From the NCBI RefSeq assembly GCF_021018805.1, contig NW_026961102.1, forward strand, positions 1 to 64,000: a stretch of DNA of 64,000 nt, in the 5' to 3' direction. Each line of letters starts with the position of its first letter. Position 1 is the stretch's first letter. Shown here piece by piece: positions 35,305 through 48,679 of the stretch. The DNA is from Prinia subflava. Taxonomy: Eukaryota > Chordata > Aves > Passeriformes > Cisticolidae. The notes under the pieces were generated by a model. The model was not told the DNA's origin. It made no database searches and was given only the letters and a program-made list of their open reading frames with translations. The position numbers and the translations under genes are program-made.

Positions 35305-37914
35305 CTTTGCTGTTGCTGTGTCGGTTTTCTCAAGAAACAAACCCTGTTTGTTCTCTGTACTTGCAGCGAGCAGAGAAGCTCTTGAAGACACGTACCTGCT
35401 TTCTCCACTACTGACGTATATTTTGTACCAGTTGGTGTATTCCTCGTCTGGAGAGCAGGAGCAAAGGTTTTAGGACCTAAATTGCTTGATTTCCTTGGAA
35501 GAGATATGTAGAACACTGTGCTTTGCTGTTACTGTGTTGGTTTTCTCAAGACACAAGTCCTGTTGGTTGTCTGTGTTTGCAGCAAGCAGAGAAGCTGCTG
35601 CAGACACTTTCTTGCTCCTTTTCCACTAGTGAAGTATATTTTGTACCAGTTGGTGTATTCCTCGTCTGCAGAGCAAGTGCAAAGGTTTTAGGATCTAAAT
35701 TGCTTGTTTTCCATGGAAGAGCTATGTAGAACACTATGCTTTGCTGTTGCTGTGTTGGTTTTCTAAAGACACAAGCCCTGTTTGTTCCCTGTGTTTTCAG
35801 CAAGCAGAGAAGCTGCTGCAGACACTTTCTTGTCCCTTTTCCACAAGTGAAGTATATTTTGTGCCAGTTGGTGTGTTCCTCCTCTGCAGAGCAAGAGCAA
35901 AGGTTTTAGGATCTAAATTGCTTGTTTTCCATGGAAGAGCTATGTAGAACACTATGCTTTGCTGTTGCTGTGTTGGTTTTCTCAAGACACAAGTCCTGTT
36001 GGTTGTCTGTGTTTGCAGCAAGCAGAGAAGCTGCTGCAGACACTTTCTTGCCCCTTTTCCACAAGTGAAGTATATTTTGTACCAGTTGGTGTATTCCTCG
36101 TCTGCAGAGCAAGAGCAAAGGTTTTAGGATCTAAATTACTTGATTTCCATGGAAGAGCTCTGTAGAACACTATGCTTTGCTGTTGCTGTGTCGGTTTTCT
36201 CAAGAAACAAACCCTGTTTGTTCTCTGTACTTGCAGCGAGCAGAGAAGCTCTTGAAGACACGTACCTGCTTTCTCCACTACTGACGTATATTTTGTACCA
36301 GTTGGTGTATTCCTCGTCTGGAGAGCAGGAGCAAAGGTTTTAGGACCTAAATTGCTTGATTTCCTTGGAAGAGATATGTAGAACACTGTGCTTTGCTGTT
36401 ACTGTGTTGGTTTTCTCAAGACACAAGTCCTGTTGGTTGTCTGTGTTTGCAGCAAGCAGAGAAGCTGCTGCAGACACTTTCTTGCCCCTTTTCCACAAGT
36501 GAAGTATATTTTGTACCAGTTGGTGTATTCCTCGTCTGCAGAGCAAGAGCAAAGGTTTTAGGATCTAAATTGCTTGTTTTCCATGGAAGAGCTATGTAGA
36601 ACACTATGCTTTGCTGTTGCTGTGTTGGTTTTCTCAAGACACAAGTCCTGTTGGTTGTCTGTGTTTGCAGCAAGCAGAGAAGCTGCTGCAGACACTTTCT
36701 TGCCCCTTTTCCACAAGTGAAGTATATTTTGTACCAGTTGGTGTATTCCTCGTCTGCAGAGCAAGAGCAAATATGTTAGGACCTAAATTGCTTGATTTCC
36801 ATGGAAGAGCTCTGTAGAACACTATGCTTTGCTGTTGCTGTGTCGGTTTTCTCAAGAAACAAACCCTGTTTGTTCTCTGTACTTGCAGCGAGCAGAGAAG
36901 CTCTTGAAGACACGTACCTGCTTTCTCCACTACTGACGTATATTTTGTACCAGTTGGTGTGTTCCTCGTCTGGAGAGCAGGAGCAAAGGTTTTAGGACCT
37001 AAATTGCTTGATTTCCTTGGAAGAGATATGTAGAACACTGTGCTTTGCTGTTACTGTGTTGGTTTTCTCAAGACACAAGTCCTGTTGGTTGTCTGTGTTT
37101 GCAGCAAGCAGAGAAGCTGCTGCAGACACTTTCTTGCCCCTTTTCCACAAGTGAAGTATATTTTGTACCAGTTGGTGTATTCCTCGTCTGCAGAGCAAGA
37201 GCAAAGGTTTTAGGATCTAAATTGCTTGTTTTCCATGGAAGAGCTATGTAGAACACTATGCTTTGCTGTTGCTGTGTTGGTTTTCTCAAGACACAAGTCC
37301 TGTTGGTTGTCTGTGTTTGCAGCAAGCAGAGAAGCTGCTGCAGACACTTTCTTGCCCCTTTTCCACAAGTGAAGTATATTTTGTACCAGTTGGTGTATTC
37401 CTCGTCTGCAGAGCAAGTGCAAAGGTTTTAGGATCTAAATTGCTTGTTTTCCATGGAAGAGCTATGTAGAACACTATGCTTTGCTGTTGCTGTGTTGGTT
37501 TTCTAAAGACACAAGCCCTGTTTGTTCCCTGTGTTTTCAGCAAGCAGAGAAGCTGCTGCAGACACTTTCTTGTCCCTTTTCCACAAGTGAAGTATATTTT
37601 GTGCCAGTTGGTGTGTTCCTCCTCTGCAGAGCAAGAGCAAAGGTTTTAGGATCTAAATTGCTTGTTTTCCATGGAAGAGCTATGTAGAACACTATGCTTT
37701 GCTGTTGCTGTGTTGGTTTTCTCAAGACACAAGTCCTGTTGGTTGTCTGTGTTTGCAGCAAGCAGAGAAGCTGCTGCAGACACTTTCTTGCCCCTTTTCC
37801 ACAAGTGAAGTATATTTTGTACCAGTTGGTGTATTCCTCGTCTGCAGAGCAAGATCAAAGGTTTTAGGATCTAAATTACTTGATTTCCATGGAAGAGCTC
37901 TGTAGAACACTATG
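35305..37914. repeat. 12-mer higher-order repeat (2610 bp), unit 2
   Basis: It has the same 4, 3, 5 arrangement and the same length. It differs from units 1, 3 and 4 after the first B: the second monomer has cttgctccttttccactag, not the cccgttgg variant, so unit 2 is a distinct sub-lineage. Confidence 0.9.
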
Positions 37915-40524
37915 CTTTGCTGTTGCTGTGTCGGTTTTCTCAAGAAACAAACCCTGTTTGTTCTCTGTACTTGCAGCGAGCAGAGAAGCTCTTGAAGACA
38001 CGTACCTGCTTTCTCCACTACTGACGTATATTTTGTACCAGTTGGTGTATTCCTCGTCTGGAGAGCAGGAGCAAAGGTTTTAGGACCTAAATTGCTTGAT
38101 TTCCTTGGAAGAGATATGTAGAACACTGTGCTTTGCTGTTACTGTGTTGGTTTTCTCAAGACACAAGTCCTGTTGGTTGTCTGTGTTTGCAGCAAGCAGA
38201 GAAGCTGCTGCAGACACTTTCTTGCCCCTTTTCCACAAGTGAAGTATATTTTGTACCCGTTGGTGTATTCCTCGTCTGCAGAGCAAGTGCAAAGGTTTTA
38301 GGATCTAAATTGCTTGTTTTCCATGGAAGAGCTATGTAGAACACTATGCTTTGCTGTTGCTGTGTTGGTTTTCTAAAGACACAAGCCCTGTTTGTTCCCT
38401 GTGTTTTCAGCAAGCAGAGAAGCTGCTGCAGACACTTTCTTGTCCCTTTTCCACAAGTGAAGTATATTTTGTGCCAGTTGGTGTGTTCCTCCTCTGCAGA
38501 GCAAGAGCAAAGGTTTTAGGATCTAAATTGCTTGTTTTCCATGGAAGAGCTATGTAGAACACTATGCTTTGCTGTTGCTGTGTTGGTTTTCTCAAGACAC
38601 AAGTCCTGTTGGTTGTCTGTGTTTGCAGCAAGCAGAGAAGCTGCTGCAGACACTTTCTTGCCCCTTTTCCACAAGTGAAGTATATTTTGTACCAGTTGGT
38701 GTATTCCTCGTCTGCAGAGCAAGAGCAAAGGTTTTAGGATCTAAATTACTTGATTTCCATGGAAGAGCTCTGTAGAACACTATGCTTTGCTGTTGCTGTG
38801 TCGGTTTTCTAAAGAAACAAACCCTGTTTGTTCTCTGTACTTGCAGCGAGCAGAGAAGCTCTTGAAGACACGTACCTGCTTTCTCCACTACTGACGTATA
38901 TTTTGTACCAGTTGGTGTATTCCTCGTCTGGAGAGCAGGAGCAAAGGTTTTAGGACCTAAATTGCTTGATTTCCTTGGAAGAGATATGTAGAACACTGTG
39001 CTTTGCTGTTACTGTGTTGGTTTTCTCAAGACACAAGTCCTGTTGGTTGTCTGTGTTTGCAGCAAGCAGAGAAGCTGCTGCAGACACTTTCTTGCCCCTT
39101 TTCCACAAGTGAAGTATATTTTGTACCAGTTGGTGTATTCCTCGTCTGCAGAGCAAGAGCAAAGGTTTTAGGATCTAAATTGCTTGTTTTCCATGGAAGA
39201 GCTATGTAGAACACTATGCTTTGCTGTTGCTGTGTTGGTTTTCTCAAGACACAAGTCCTGTTGGTTGTCTGCGTTTGCAGCAAGCAGAGAAGCTGCTGCA
39301 GACACTTTCTTGCCCCTTTTCCACAAGTGAAGTATATTTTGTACCAGTTGGTGTATTCCTCGTCTGCAGAGCAAGAGCAAATATGTTAGGACCTAAAATG
39401 CTTGATTTCCATTGAAGAGCTCTGTAGAACACTATGCTTTGCTGTTGCTGTGTCGGTTTTCTCAAGAAACAAACCCTGTTTGTTCTCTGTACTTGCAGCG
39501 AGCAGAGAAGCTCTTGAAGACACGTACCTGCTTTCTCCACTACTGACGTATATTTTGTACCAGTTGGTGTGTTCCTCGTCTGGAGAGCAGGAGCAAAGGT
39601 TTTAGGACCTAAATTGCTTGATTTCCTTGGAAGAGATATGTAGAACACTGTGCTTTGCTGTTACTGTGTTGGTTTTCTCAAGACACAAGTCCTGTTGGTT
39701 GTCTGTGTTTGCAGCAAGCAGAGAAGCTGCTGCAGACACTTTCTTGCCCCTTTTCCACAAGTGAAGTATATTTTGTACCAGTTGGTGTATTCCTCGTCTG
39801 CAGAGCAAGATCAAAGGTTTTAGGATCTAAATTGCTTGTTTTCCATGGAAGAGCTATGTAGAACACTATGCTTTGCTGTTGCTGTGTTGGTTTTCTCAAG
39901 ACACAAGTCCTGTTGGTTGTCTGTGTTTGCAGCAAGCAGAGAAGCTGCTGCAGACACTTTCTTGCCCCTTTTCTACAAGTGAAGTATATTTTGTACCAGT
40001 TGGTGTATTCCTCGTCTGCAGAGCAAGTGCAAAGGTTTTAGGATCTAAATTGCTTGTTTTCCATGGAAGAGCTCTGTAGAACACTATGCTTTGCTGTTGC
40101 TGTGTTGGTTTTCTAAAGACACAAGCCCTGTTTGTTCCCTGTGTTTTCAGCAAGCAGAGAAGCTGCTGCAGACACTTTCTTGTCCCTTTTCCACAAGTGA
40201 AGTATATTTTGTGCCAGTTGGTGTGTTCCTCCTCTGCAGAGCAAGAGCAAAGGTTTTAGGATCTAAATTGCTTGTTTTCCATGGAAGAGCTATGTAGAAC
40301 ACTATGCTTTGCTGTTGCTGTGTTGGTTTTCTCAAGACACAAGTCCTGTTGGTTGTCTGTGTTTGCAGCAAGCAGAGAAGCTGCTGCAGACACTTTCTTG
40401 CCCCTTTTCCACAAGTGAAGTATATTTTGTACCAGTTGGTGTATTCCTCGTCTGCAGAGCAAGATCAAAGGTTTTAGGATCTAAATTACTTGATTTCCAT
40501 GGAAGAGCTCTGTAGAACACTATG
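37915..40524. repeat. 12-mer higher-order repeat (2610 bp), unit 3
   Basis: Unit 3 carries the B variant with gttttctaaagaaac (38785), gtctgcgtttgcag (about 39270) and ttttctacaagtg (about 39970). All three recur 2610 bp downstream in unit 4, so units 3 and 4 are sister copies. Private changes are acctaaaatgcttgatt and ccattgaagagc at 39393-39418. Confidence 0.92.
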
Positions 40525-43134
40525 CTTTGCTGTTGCTGTGTCGGTTTTCTCAAGAAACAAACCCTGTTTGTTCTCTGTACTTGCAGCGAGCAGAGAAGCT
40601 CTTGAAGACACGTACCTGCTTTCTCCACTACTGACGTATATTTTGTACCAGTTGGTGTATTCCTCGTCTGGAGAGCAGGAGCAAAGGTTTTAGGACCTAA
40701 ATTGCTTGATTTCCTTGGAAGAGATATGTAGAACACTGTGCTTTGCTGTTACTGTGTTGGTTTTCTCAAGACACAAGTCCTGTTGGTTGTCTGTGTTTGC
40801 AGCAAGCAGAGAAGCTGCTGCAGACACTTTCTTGCCCCTTTTCCACAAGTGAAGTATATTTTGTACCCGTTGGTGTATTCCTCGTCTGCAGAGCAAGTGC
40901 AAAGGTTTTAGGATCTAAATTGCTTGTTTTCCATGGAAGAGCTATGTAGAACACTATGCTTTGCTGTTGCTGTGTTGGTTTTCTAAAGACACAAGCCCTG
41001 TTTGTTCCCTGTGTTTTCAGCAAGCAGAGAAGCTGCTGCAGACACTTTCTTGTCCCTTTTCCACAAGTGAAGTATATTTTGTGCCAGTTGGTGTGTTCCT
41101 CCTCTGCAGAGCAAGAGCAAAGGTTTTAGGATCTAAATTGCTTGTTTTCCATGGAAGAGCTATGTAGAACACTATGCTTTGCTGTTGCTGTGTTGGTTTT
41201 CTCAAGACACAAGTCCTGTTGGTTGTCTGTGTTTGCAGCAAGCAGAGAAGCTGCTGCAGACACTTTCTTGCCCCTTTTCCACAAGTGAAGTATATTTTGT
41301 ACCAGTTGGTGTATTCCTCGTCTGCAGAGCAAGAGCAAAGGTTTTAGGATCTAAATTACTTGATTTCCATGGAAGAGCTCTGTAGAACACTATGCTTTGC
41401 TGTTGCTGTGTCGGTTTTCTAAAGAAACAAACCCTGTTTGTTCTCTGTACTTGCAGCGAGCAGAGAAGCTCTTGAAGACACGTACCTGCTTTCTCCACTA
41501 CTGACGTATATTTTGTACCAGTTGGTGTATTCCTCGTCTGGAGAGCAGGAGCAAAGGTTTTAGGACCTAAATTGCTTGATTTCCTTGGAAGAGATATGTA
41601 GAACACTGTGCTTTGCTGTTACTGTGTTGGTTTTCTCAAGACACAAGTCCTGTTGGTTGTCTGTGTTTGCAGCAAGCAGAGAAGCTGCTGCAGACACTTT
41701 CTTGCCCCTTTTCCACAAGTGAAGTATATTTTGTACCAGTTGGTGTATTCCTCGTCTGCAGAGCAAGAGCAAAGGTTTTAGGATCTAAATTGCTTGTTTT
41801 CCATGGAAGAGCTATGTAGAACACTATGCTTTGCTGTTGCTGTGTTGGTTTTCTCAAGACACAAGTCCTGTTGGTTGTCTGCGTTTGCAGCAAGCAGAGA
41901 AGCTGCTGCAGACACTTTCTTGCCCCTTTTCCACAAGTGAAGTATATTTTGTACCAGTTGGTGTATTCCTCGTCTGCAGAGCAAGAGCAAATATGTTAGG
42001 ACCTAAATTGCTTGATTTCCATGGAAGAGCTCTGTAGAACACTATGCTTTGCTGTTGCTGTGTCGGTTTTCTCAAGAAACAAACCCTGTTTGTTCTCTGT
42101 ACTTGCAGCGAGCAGAGAAGCTCTTGAAGACACGTACCTGCTTTCTCCACTACTGACGTATATTTTGTACCAGTTGGTGTGTTCCTCGTCTGGAGAGCAG
42201 GAGCAAAGGTTTTAGGACCTAAATTGCTTGATTTCCTTGGAAGAGATATGTAGAACACTGTGCTTTGCTGTTACTGTGTTGGTTTTCTCAAGACACAAGT
42301 CCTGTTGGTTGTCTGTGTTTGCAGCAAGCAGAGAAGCTGCTGCAGACACTTTCTTGCCCCTTTTCCACAAGTGAAGTATATTTTGTACCAGTTGGTGTAT
42401 TCCTCGTCTGCAGAGCAAGATCAAAGGTTTTAGGATCTAAATTGCTTGTTTTCCATGGAAGAGCTATGTAGAACACTATGCTTTGCTGTTGCTGTGTTGG
42501 TTTTCTCAAGACACAAGTCCTGTTGGTTGTCTGTGTTTGCAGCAAGCAGAGAAGCTGCTGCAGACACTTTCTTGCCCCTTTTCTACAAGTGAAGTATATT
42601 TTGTACCAGTTGGTGTATTCCTCGTCTGCAGAGCAAGTGCAAAGGTTTTAGGATCTAAATTGCTTGTTTTCCATGGAAGAGCTATGTAGAACACTATGCT
42701 TTGCTGTTGCTGTGTTGGTTTTCTAAAGACACAAGCCCTGTTTGTTCCCTGTGTTTTCAGCAAGCAGAGAAGCTGCTGCAGACACTTTCTTGCCCCTTTT
42801 CCACAAGTGAAGTATATTTTGTGCCAGTTGGTGTGTTCCTCCTCTGCAGAGCAAGAGCAAAGGTTTTAGGATCTAAATTGCTTGTTTTCCATGGAAGAGC
42901 TATGTAGAACACTATGCTTTGCTGTTGCTGTGTTGGTTTTCTCAAGACACAAGTCCTGTTGGTTGTCTGTGTTTGCAGCAAGCAGAGAAGCTGCTGCAGA
43001 CACTTTCTTGCCCCTTTTCCACAAGTGAAGTATATTTTGTACCAGTTGGTGTATTCCTCGTCTGCAGAGCAAGAGCAAAGGTTTTAGGATCTAAATTACT
43101 TGATTTCCATGGAAGAGCTCTGTAGAACACTATG
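40525..43134. repeat. 12-mer higher-order repeat (2610 bp), unit 4
   Basis: This is the sister of unit 3, with the same gttttctaaagaaac, gtctgcgtttgcag and ttttctacaagtg marks at the 2610-bp offset. Its penultimate monomer region (42.7-43.1 kb) already shows the cttgcccc state that links it to the block to the right. Confidence 0.92.
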
Positions 43135-45930
43135 CTTTGCTGTTGCTGTGTCGGTTTTCTAAAGAAACAAACCCTGTTTGTTCTCTGTACTTGCAGCGAG
43201 CAGAGAAGCTCTTGAAGACACGTACCTGCTTTCTCCACTACTGACGTATATTTTGTACCAGTTGGTGTATTCCTCGTCTGGAGAGCAGGAGCAAAGGTTT
43301 TAGGACCTAAATTGCTTGATTTCCTTGGAAGAGATATGTAGAACACTGTGCTTTGCTGTTACTGTGTTGGTTTTCTCAAGACACAAGTCCTGTTGGTTGT
43401 CTGTGTTTGCAGCAAGCAGAGAAGCTGCTGCAGACACTTTCTTGCCCCTTTTCCACAAGTGAAGTATATTTTGTACCCGTTGGTGTATTCCTCGTCTGCA
43501 GAGCAAGATCAAAGGTTTTAGGATCTAAATTGCTTGTTTTCCATGGAAGAGCTATGTAGAACACTATGCTTTGCTGTTGCTGTGTTGGTTTTCTAAAGAA
43601 ACAAACCCTGTTTGTTCTCTGTACTTGCAGCGAGCAGAGAAGCTCTTGAAGACACGTACCTGCTTTCTCCACTACTGACGTATATTTTGTACCAGTTGGT
43701 GTACTCCTCGTCTGGAGAGCAGGAGCAAAGGTTTTAGGACCTAAATTGCTTGATTTCCTTGGAAGAGATATGTAGAACACTGTGCTTCGCTGTTACTGTG
43801 TTGGTTTTCTCAAGACACAAGTCCTGTTGGTTGTCTGTGTTTGCAGCAAGCAGAGAAGCTGCTGCAGACACTTTCTTGCTCCTTTTCCACTAGTGAAGTA
43901 TATTTTGTACCAGTTGGTGTATTCCTCGTCTGCAGAGCAAGATCAAAGGTTTTAGGATCTAAATTGCTTGTTTTCCATGGAAGAGCTATTAAGAACACTA
44001 TGCTTTGCTGTTGCTGTGTTGGTTTTCTCAAGACACAAGTCCTGTTGGTTGTCTGTGTTTGCAGCAAGCAGAGAAGCTGCTGCAGACACTTTCTTGCCCC
44101 TTTTCCACAAGTGAAGTATATTTTGTACCAGTTGGTGTATTCCTCGTCTGCAGAGCAAGTGCAAAGGTTTTAGGATCTAAATTGCTTGTTTTCCATGGAA
44201 GAGCTCTGTAGAACACTATGCTTTGCTGTTGCTGTGTTGGTTTTCTAAAGACACAAGTCCTGTTGGTTGTCTGTGTTTGCAGCAAGCAGAGAAGCTGCTG
44301 CAGACACTTTCTTGCCCCTTTTCCACAAGTGAAGTATATTTTGTGCCAGTTGGTGTGTTCCTCCTCTGCAGAGCAAGAGCAAAGGTTTTAGGATCTAAAT
44401 TGCTTGTTTTCCATGGAAGAGCTATGTAGAACACTATGCTTTGCTGTTGCTGTGTTGGTTTTCTCAAGACACAAGTCCTGTTGGTTGTCTGTGTTTGCAG
44501 CAAGCAGAGAAGCTGCTGCAGACACTTTCTTGCCCCTTTTCCACAAGTGAAGTATATTTTGTACCAGTTGGTGTATTCCTCGTCTGCAGAGCAAGAGCAA
44601 AGGTTTTAGGATCTAAATTGCTTGTTTTCCATGGAAGAGCTATGTAGAACACTATGCTTTGCTGTTGCTGTGTTGGTTTTCTCAAGACACAAGTCCTGTT
44701 GGTTGTCTGTGTTTGCAGCAAGCAGAGAAGCTGCTGCAGACACTTTCTTGCCCCTTTTCCACAAGTGAAGTATATTTTGTACCAGTTGGTGTATTCCTCG
44801 TCTGCAGAGCAAGAGCAAATATGTTAGGACCTAAATTACTTGATTTCCATGGAAGAGCTCTGTAGAACACTATGCTTTGCTGTTGCTGTGTCGGTTTTCT
44901 CAAGAAACAAACCCTGTTTGTTCTCTGTACTTGCAGCGAGCAGAGAAGCTCTTGAAGACACGTACCTGCTTTCTCCACTACTGACGTATATTTTGTACCA
45001 GTTGGTGTATTCCTCGTCTGGAGAGCAGGAGCAAAGGTTTTAGGACCTAAATTGCTTGATTTCCTTGGAAGAGATATGTAGAACACTGTGCTTTGCTGTT
45101 ACTGTGTTGGTTTTCTCAAGACACAAGTCCTGTTGGTTGTCTGTGTTTGCAGCAAGCAGAGAAGCTGCTGCAGACACTTTCTTGCTCCTTTTCCACTAGT
45201 GAAGTATATTTTGTACCAGTTGGTGTATTCCTCGTCTGCAGAGCAAGAGCAAAGGTTTTAGGATCTAAATTGCTTGTTTTCCATGGAAGAGCTATTAAGA
45301 ACACTATGCTTTGCTGTTGCTGTGTTGGTTTTCTAAAGACACAAGTCCTGTTGGTTGTCTGTGTTTGCAGCAAGCAGAGAAGCTGCTGCAGACACTTTCT
45401 TGCCCCTTTTCCACAAGTGAAGTATATTTTGTACCAGTTGGTGTATTCCTCGTCTGCAGAGCAAGTGCAAAGGTTTTAGGATCTAAATTGCTCGTTTTCC
45501 ATGGAAGAGCTATGTAGAACACTATGCTTTGCTGTTGCTGTGTTGGTTTTCTAAAGACACAAGCCCTGTTTGTTCCCTGTGTTTTCAGCAAGCAGAGAAG
45601 CTGCTGCAGACACTTTCTTGCCCCTTTTCCACAAGTGAAGTATATTTTGTGCCAGTTGGTGTGTTCCTCCTCTGCAGAGCAAGAGCAAAGGTTTTAGGAT
45701 CTAAATTGCTTGTTTTCCATGGAAGAGCTATGTAGAACACTATGCTTTGCTGTTGCTGTGTTGGTTTTCTCAAGACACAAGTCCTGTTGGTTGTCTGTGT
45801 TTGCAGCAAGCAGAGAAGCTGCTGCAGACACTTTCTTGCCCCTTTTCCACAAGTGAAGTATATTTTGTACCAGTTGGTGTATTCCTCGTCTGCAGAGCAA
45901 GAGCAAAGGTTTTAGGATCTAAATTGCTTG
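42701..45930. repeat. Higher-order block (6091-bp offset family), copy 1
   Basis: The block contains two B units only two monomers apart (43135 and 43569), both with ctaaagaaac, followed by B units at 44875 and 46181. It recurs at 48792-52020 (offset 6091 bp, 28 monomers) and at 58800-62030 (a further 10008 bp). Copy 1 has gacacaagtcc and ccagttggtg where the other two copies have gacagaagtcc and ccagtcggtg. Confidence 0.88.
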
Positions 45931-47701
45931 TTTTCCATGGAAGAGCTATGTAGAACACTATGCTTTGCTGTTGCTGTGTTGGTTTTCTCAAGACACAAGT
46001 CCTGTTGGTTGTCTGTGTTTGCAGCAAGCAGAGAAGCTGCTGCAGACACTTTCTTGCCCCTTTTCCACAAGTGAAGTATATTTTGTACCAGTTGGTGTAT
46101 TCCTCGTCTGCAGAGCAAGAGCAAATATGTTAGGACCTAAATTACTTGATTTCCATGGAAGAGCTCTGTAGAACACTATGCTTTGCTGTTGCTGTGTCGG
46201 TTTTCTCAAGAAACAAACCCTGTTTGTTCTCTGTACTTGCAGCGAGCAGAGAAGCTCTTGAAGACACGTACCTGCTTTCTCCACTACTGACGTATATTTT
46301 GTACCAGTTGGTGTATTCCTCGTCTGGAGAGCAGGAGCAAAGGTTTTAGGACCTAAATTGCTTGATTTCCTTGGAAGAGATATGTAGAACACTGTGCTTT
46401 GCTGTTACTGTGTTGGTTTTCTCAAGACACAAGTCCTGTTGGTTGTCTGTGTTTGCAGCAAGCAGAGAAGCTGCTGCAGACACTTTCTTGCCCCTTTTCC
46501 ACAAGTGAAGTATATTTTGTACCAGTTGGTGTATTCCTCGTCTGCAGAGCAAGAGCAAAGGTTTTAGGATCTTAATTGCTTGTTTTCCATGGAAGAGCTA
46601 TGTAGAACACTATGCTTTGCTGTTGCTGTGTTGGTTTTCTCAAGACACAAGTCCTGTTGGTTGTCTGTGTTTGCAGCAAGCAGAGAAGCTGCTGCAGACA
46701 CTTTCTTGCCCCTTTTCCACAAGTGAAGTATATTTTGTACCAGTTGGTGTATTCCTCGTCTGCAGAGCAAGAGCAAATATGTTAGGACCTAAATTACTTG
46801 ATTTCCATGGAAGAGCTCTGTAGAACACTATGCTTTGCTGTTGCTGTGTCGGTTTTCTCAAGAAACAAACCCTGTTTGTTCTCTGTACTTGCAGCGAGCA
46901 GAGAAGCTCTTGAAGACACGTACCTGCTTTCTCCACTACTGACGTATATTTTGTACCAGTTGGTGTATTCCTCGTCTGCAGAGCAGGAGCAAAGGTTTTA
47001 GGACCTAAATTGCTTGATTTCCTTGGAAGAGATATGTAGAACACTGTGCTTTGCTGTTACTGTGTTGGTTTTTTCAAGACACAAGTCCTGTTGGTTGTCT
47101 GTGTTTGCAGCAAGCAGAGAAGCTGCTGCAGACAGTTTCTTGCCTTTTTTCCACTAGTGAAGTATATTTTGTACCAGTTGGTGTATTCCTCGTCTGCAGA
47201 GCAAGAGCAAAGGTGTTAGGACCTAAACTGCTTAATTTCCATGGAAGAGCTCTGTAGAACACTATGGTTTTCGGTTGCTGTGTTTGTTTTCTCAAGACAC
47301 AAGCCCTGTTTGTTCTCTGTGTTTTCAGCAAGCAGAGAAGCTGCTGCAGACACTTTCTTGCCCCTTTTCTACAAGTGAAGTATATTTGTGCCAGTTGGTG
47401 TGTTCCTCCTCTGCAGAGCAAGAGCAAAGGTTTTAGGATCTAAATTGCTTGTTTTCCATGGAAGAGCTATGTAGAACACTATGCTTTGCTGTTGCTGTGT
47501 TGGTTTTCTCAAGACACAAGTCCTGTTGGTTGTCTGTGTTTGCAGCAAGCAGAGAAGCTGCTGCAGACACTTTCTTGCCCCTTTTCCACAAGTGAAGTAT
47601 ATTTTGTACCAGTTGGTGTATTCCTCGTCTGCAGAGCAAGAGCAAAGATTTTAGGATCTAAATTGCTTGTTTTCCATGGAAGAGCTATGTAGAACACTAT
47701 G

Positions 47702-47919
47702 CTTTGCTGTTGCTGTGTTGGTTTTCTCAAGACACAAGTCCTGTTGGTTGTCTGTGTTTGCAGCAAGCAGAGAAGCTGCTGCAGACATTTTCTTGCCCCT
47801 TTTCCACTACTGACGTATATTTTGTACCAGTTGGTGTATTCCTCGTCTGGAGAGCAGGAGCAAAGGTTTTAGGACCTAAATTGCTTGATTTCCTTGGAAG
47901 AGATATGTAGAACACTGTG
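47702..47919. repeat. A/B mosaic monomer
   Basis: The first half is type A (acaagtcctgttgg, gctgctgcagacatttt, cttgcccctttt). After a switch point at about 47802-47808 the unit is type B (ccactactgacg, ctggagagcaggagc, ttccttggaagagatatg). It keeps the A length of 218 bp because the 2-bp gap of B lies before the switch. It is a single-crossover product between misaligned A and B monomers. Confidence 0.9.
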
Positions 47920-48679
47920 CTTTGCTGTTACTGTGTTGGTTTTCTCAAGACACAAGTCCTGTTGGTTGTCTGTGTTTGCAGCAAGCAGAGAAGCTGCTGC
48001 AGACACTTTCTTGCCCCTTTTCCACAAGTGAAGTATATTTTGTACCAGTTGGTGTATTCCTCGTCTGGAGAGCAAGAGCAAATATGTTAGGACCTAAATT
48101 ACTTGATTTCCATGGAAGAGCTCTGTAGAACACTATGCTTTGCTGTTGCTGTGTCGGTTTTCTCAAGAAACAAACCCTGTTTGTTCTCTGTACTTGCAGC
48201 GAGCAGAGAAGCTCTTGAAGACACGTACCTGCTTTCTCCACTACTGACGTATATTTTGTACCAGTTGGTGTATTCCTCGTCTGGAGAGCAGGAGCAAAGG
48301 TTTTAGGACCTAAATTGCTTGATTTCCTTGGAAGAGATATGTAGAACACTGTGCTTTGCTGTTACTGTGTTGGTTTTCTCAAGACACAAGTCCTGTTGGT
48401 TGTCTGTGTTTGCAGCAAGCAGAGAAGCTGCTGCAGACACTTTCTTGCCCCTTTTCCACAAGTGAAGTATATTTTGTGCCAGTTGGTGTGTTCCTCCTCT
48501 GCAGAGCAAGAGCAAAGGTTTTAGGATCTAAATTGCTTGTTTTCCATGGAAGAGCTATGTAGAACACTATGCTTTGCTGTTGCTGTGTTGGTTTTCTCAA
48601 GACACAAGTCCTGTTGGTTGTCTGTGTTTGCAGCAAGCAGAGAAGCTGCTGCAGACACTTTCTTGCCCCTTTTCCACAA

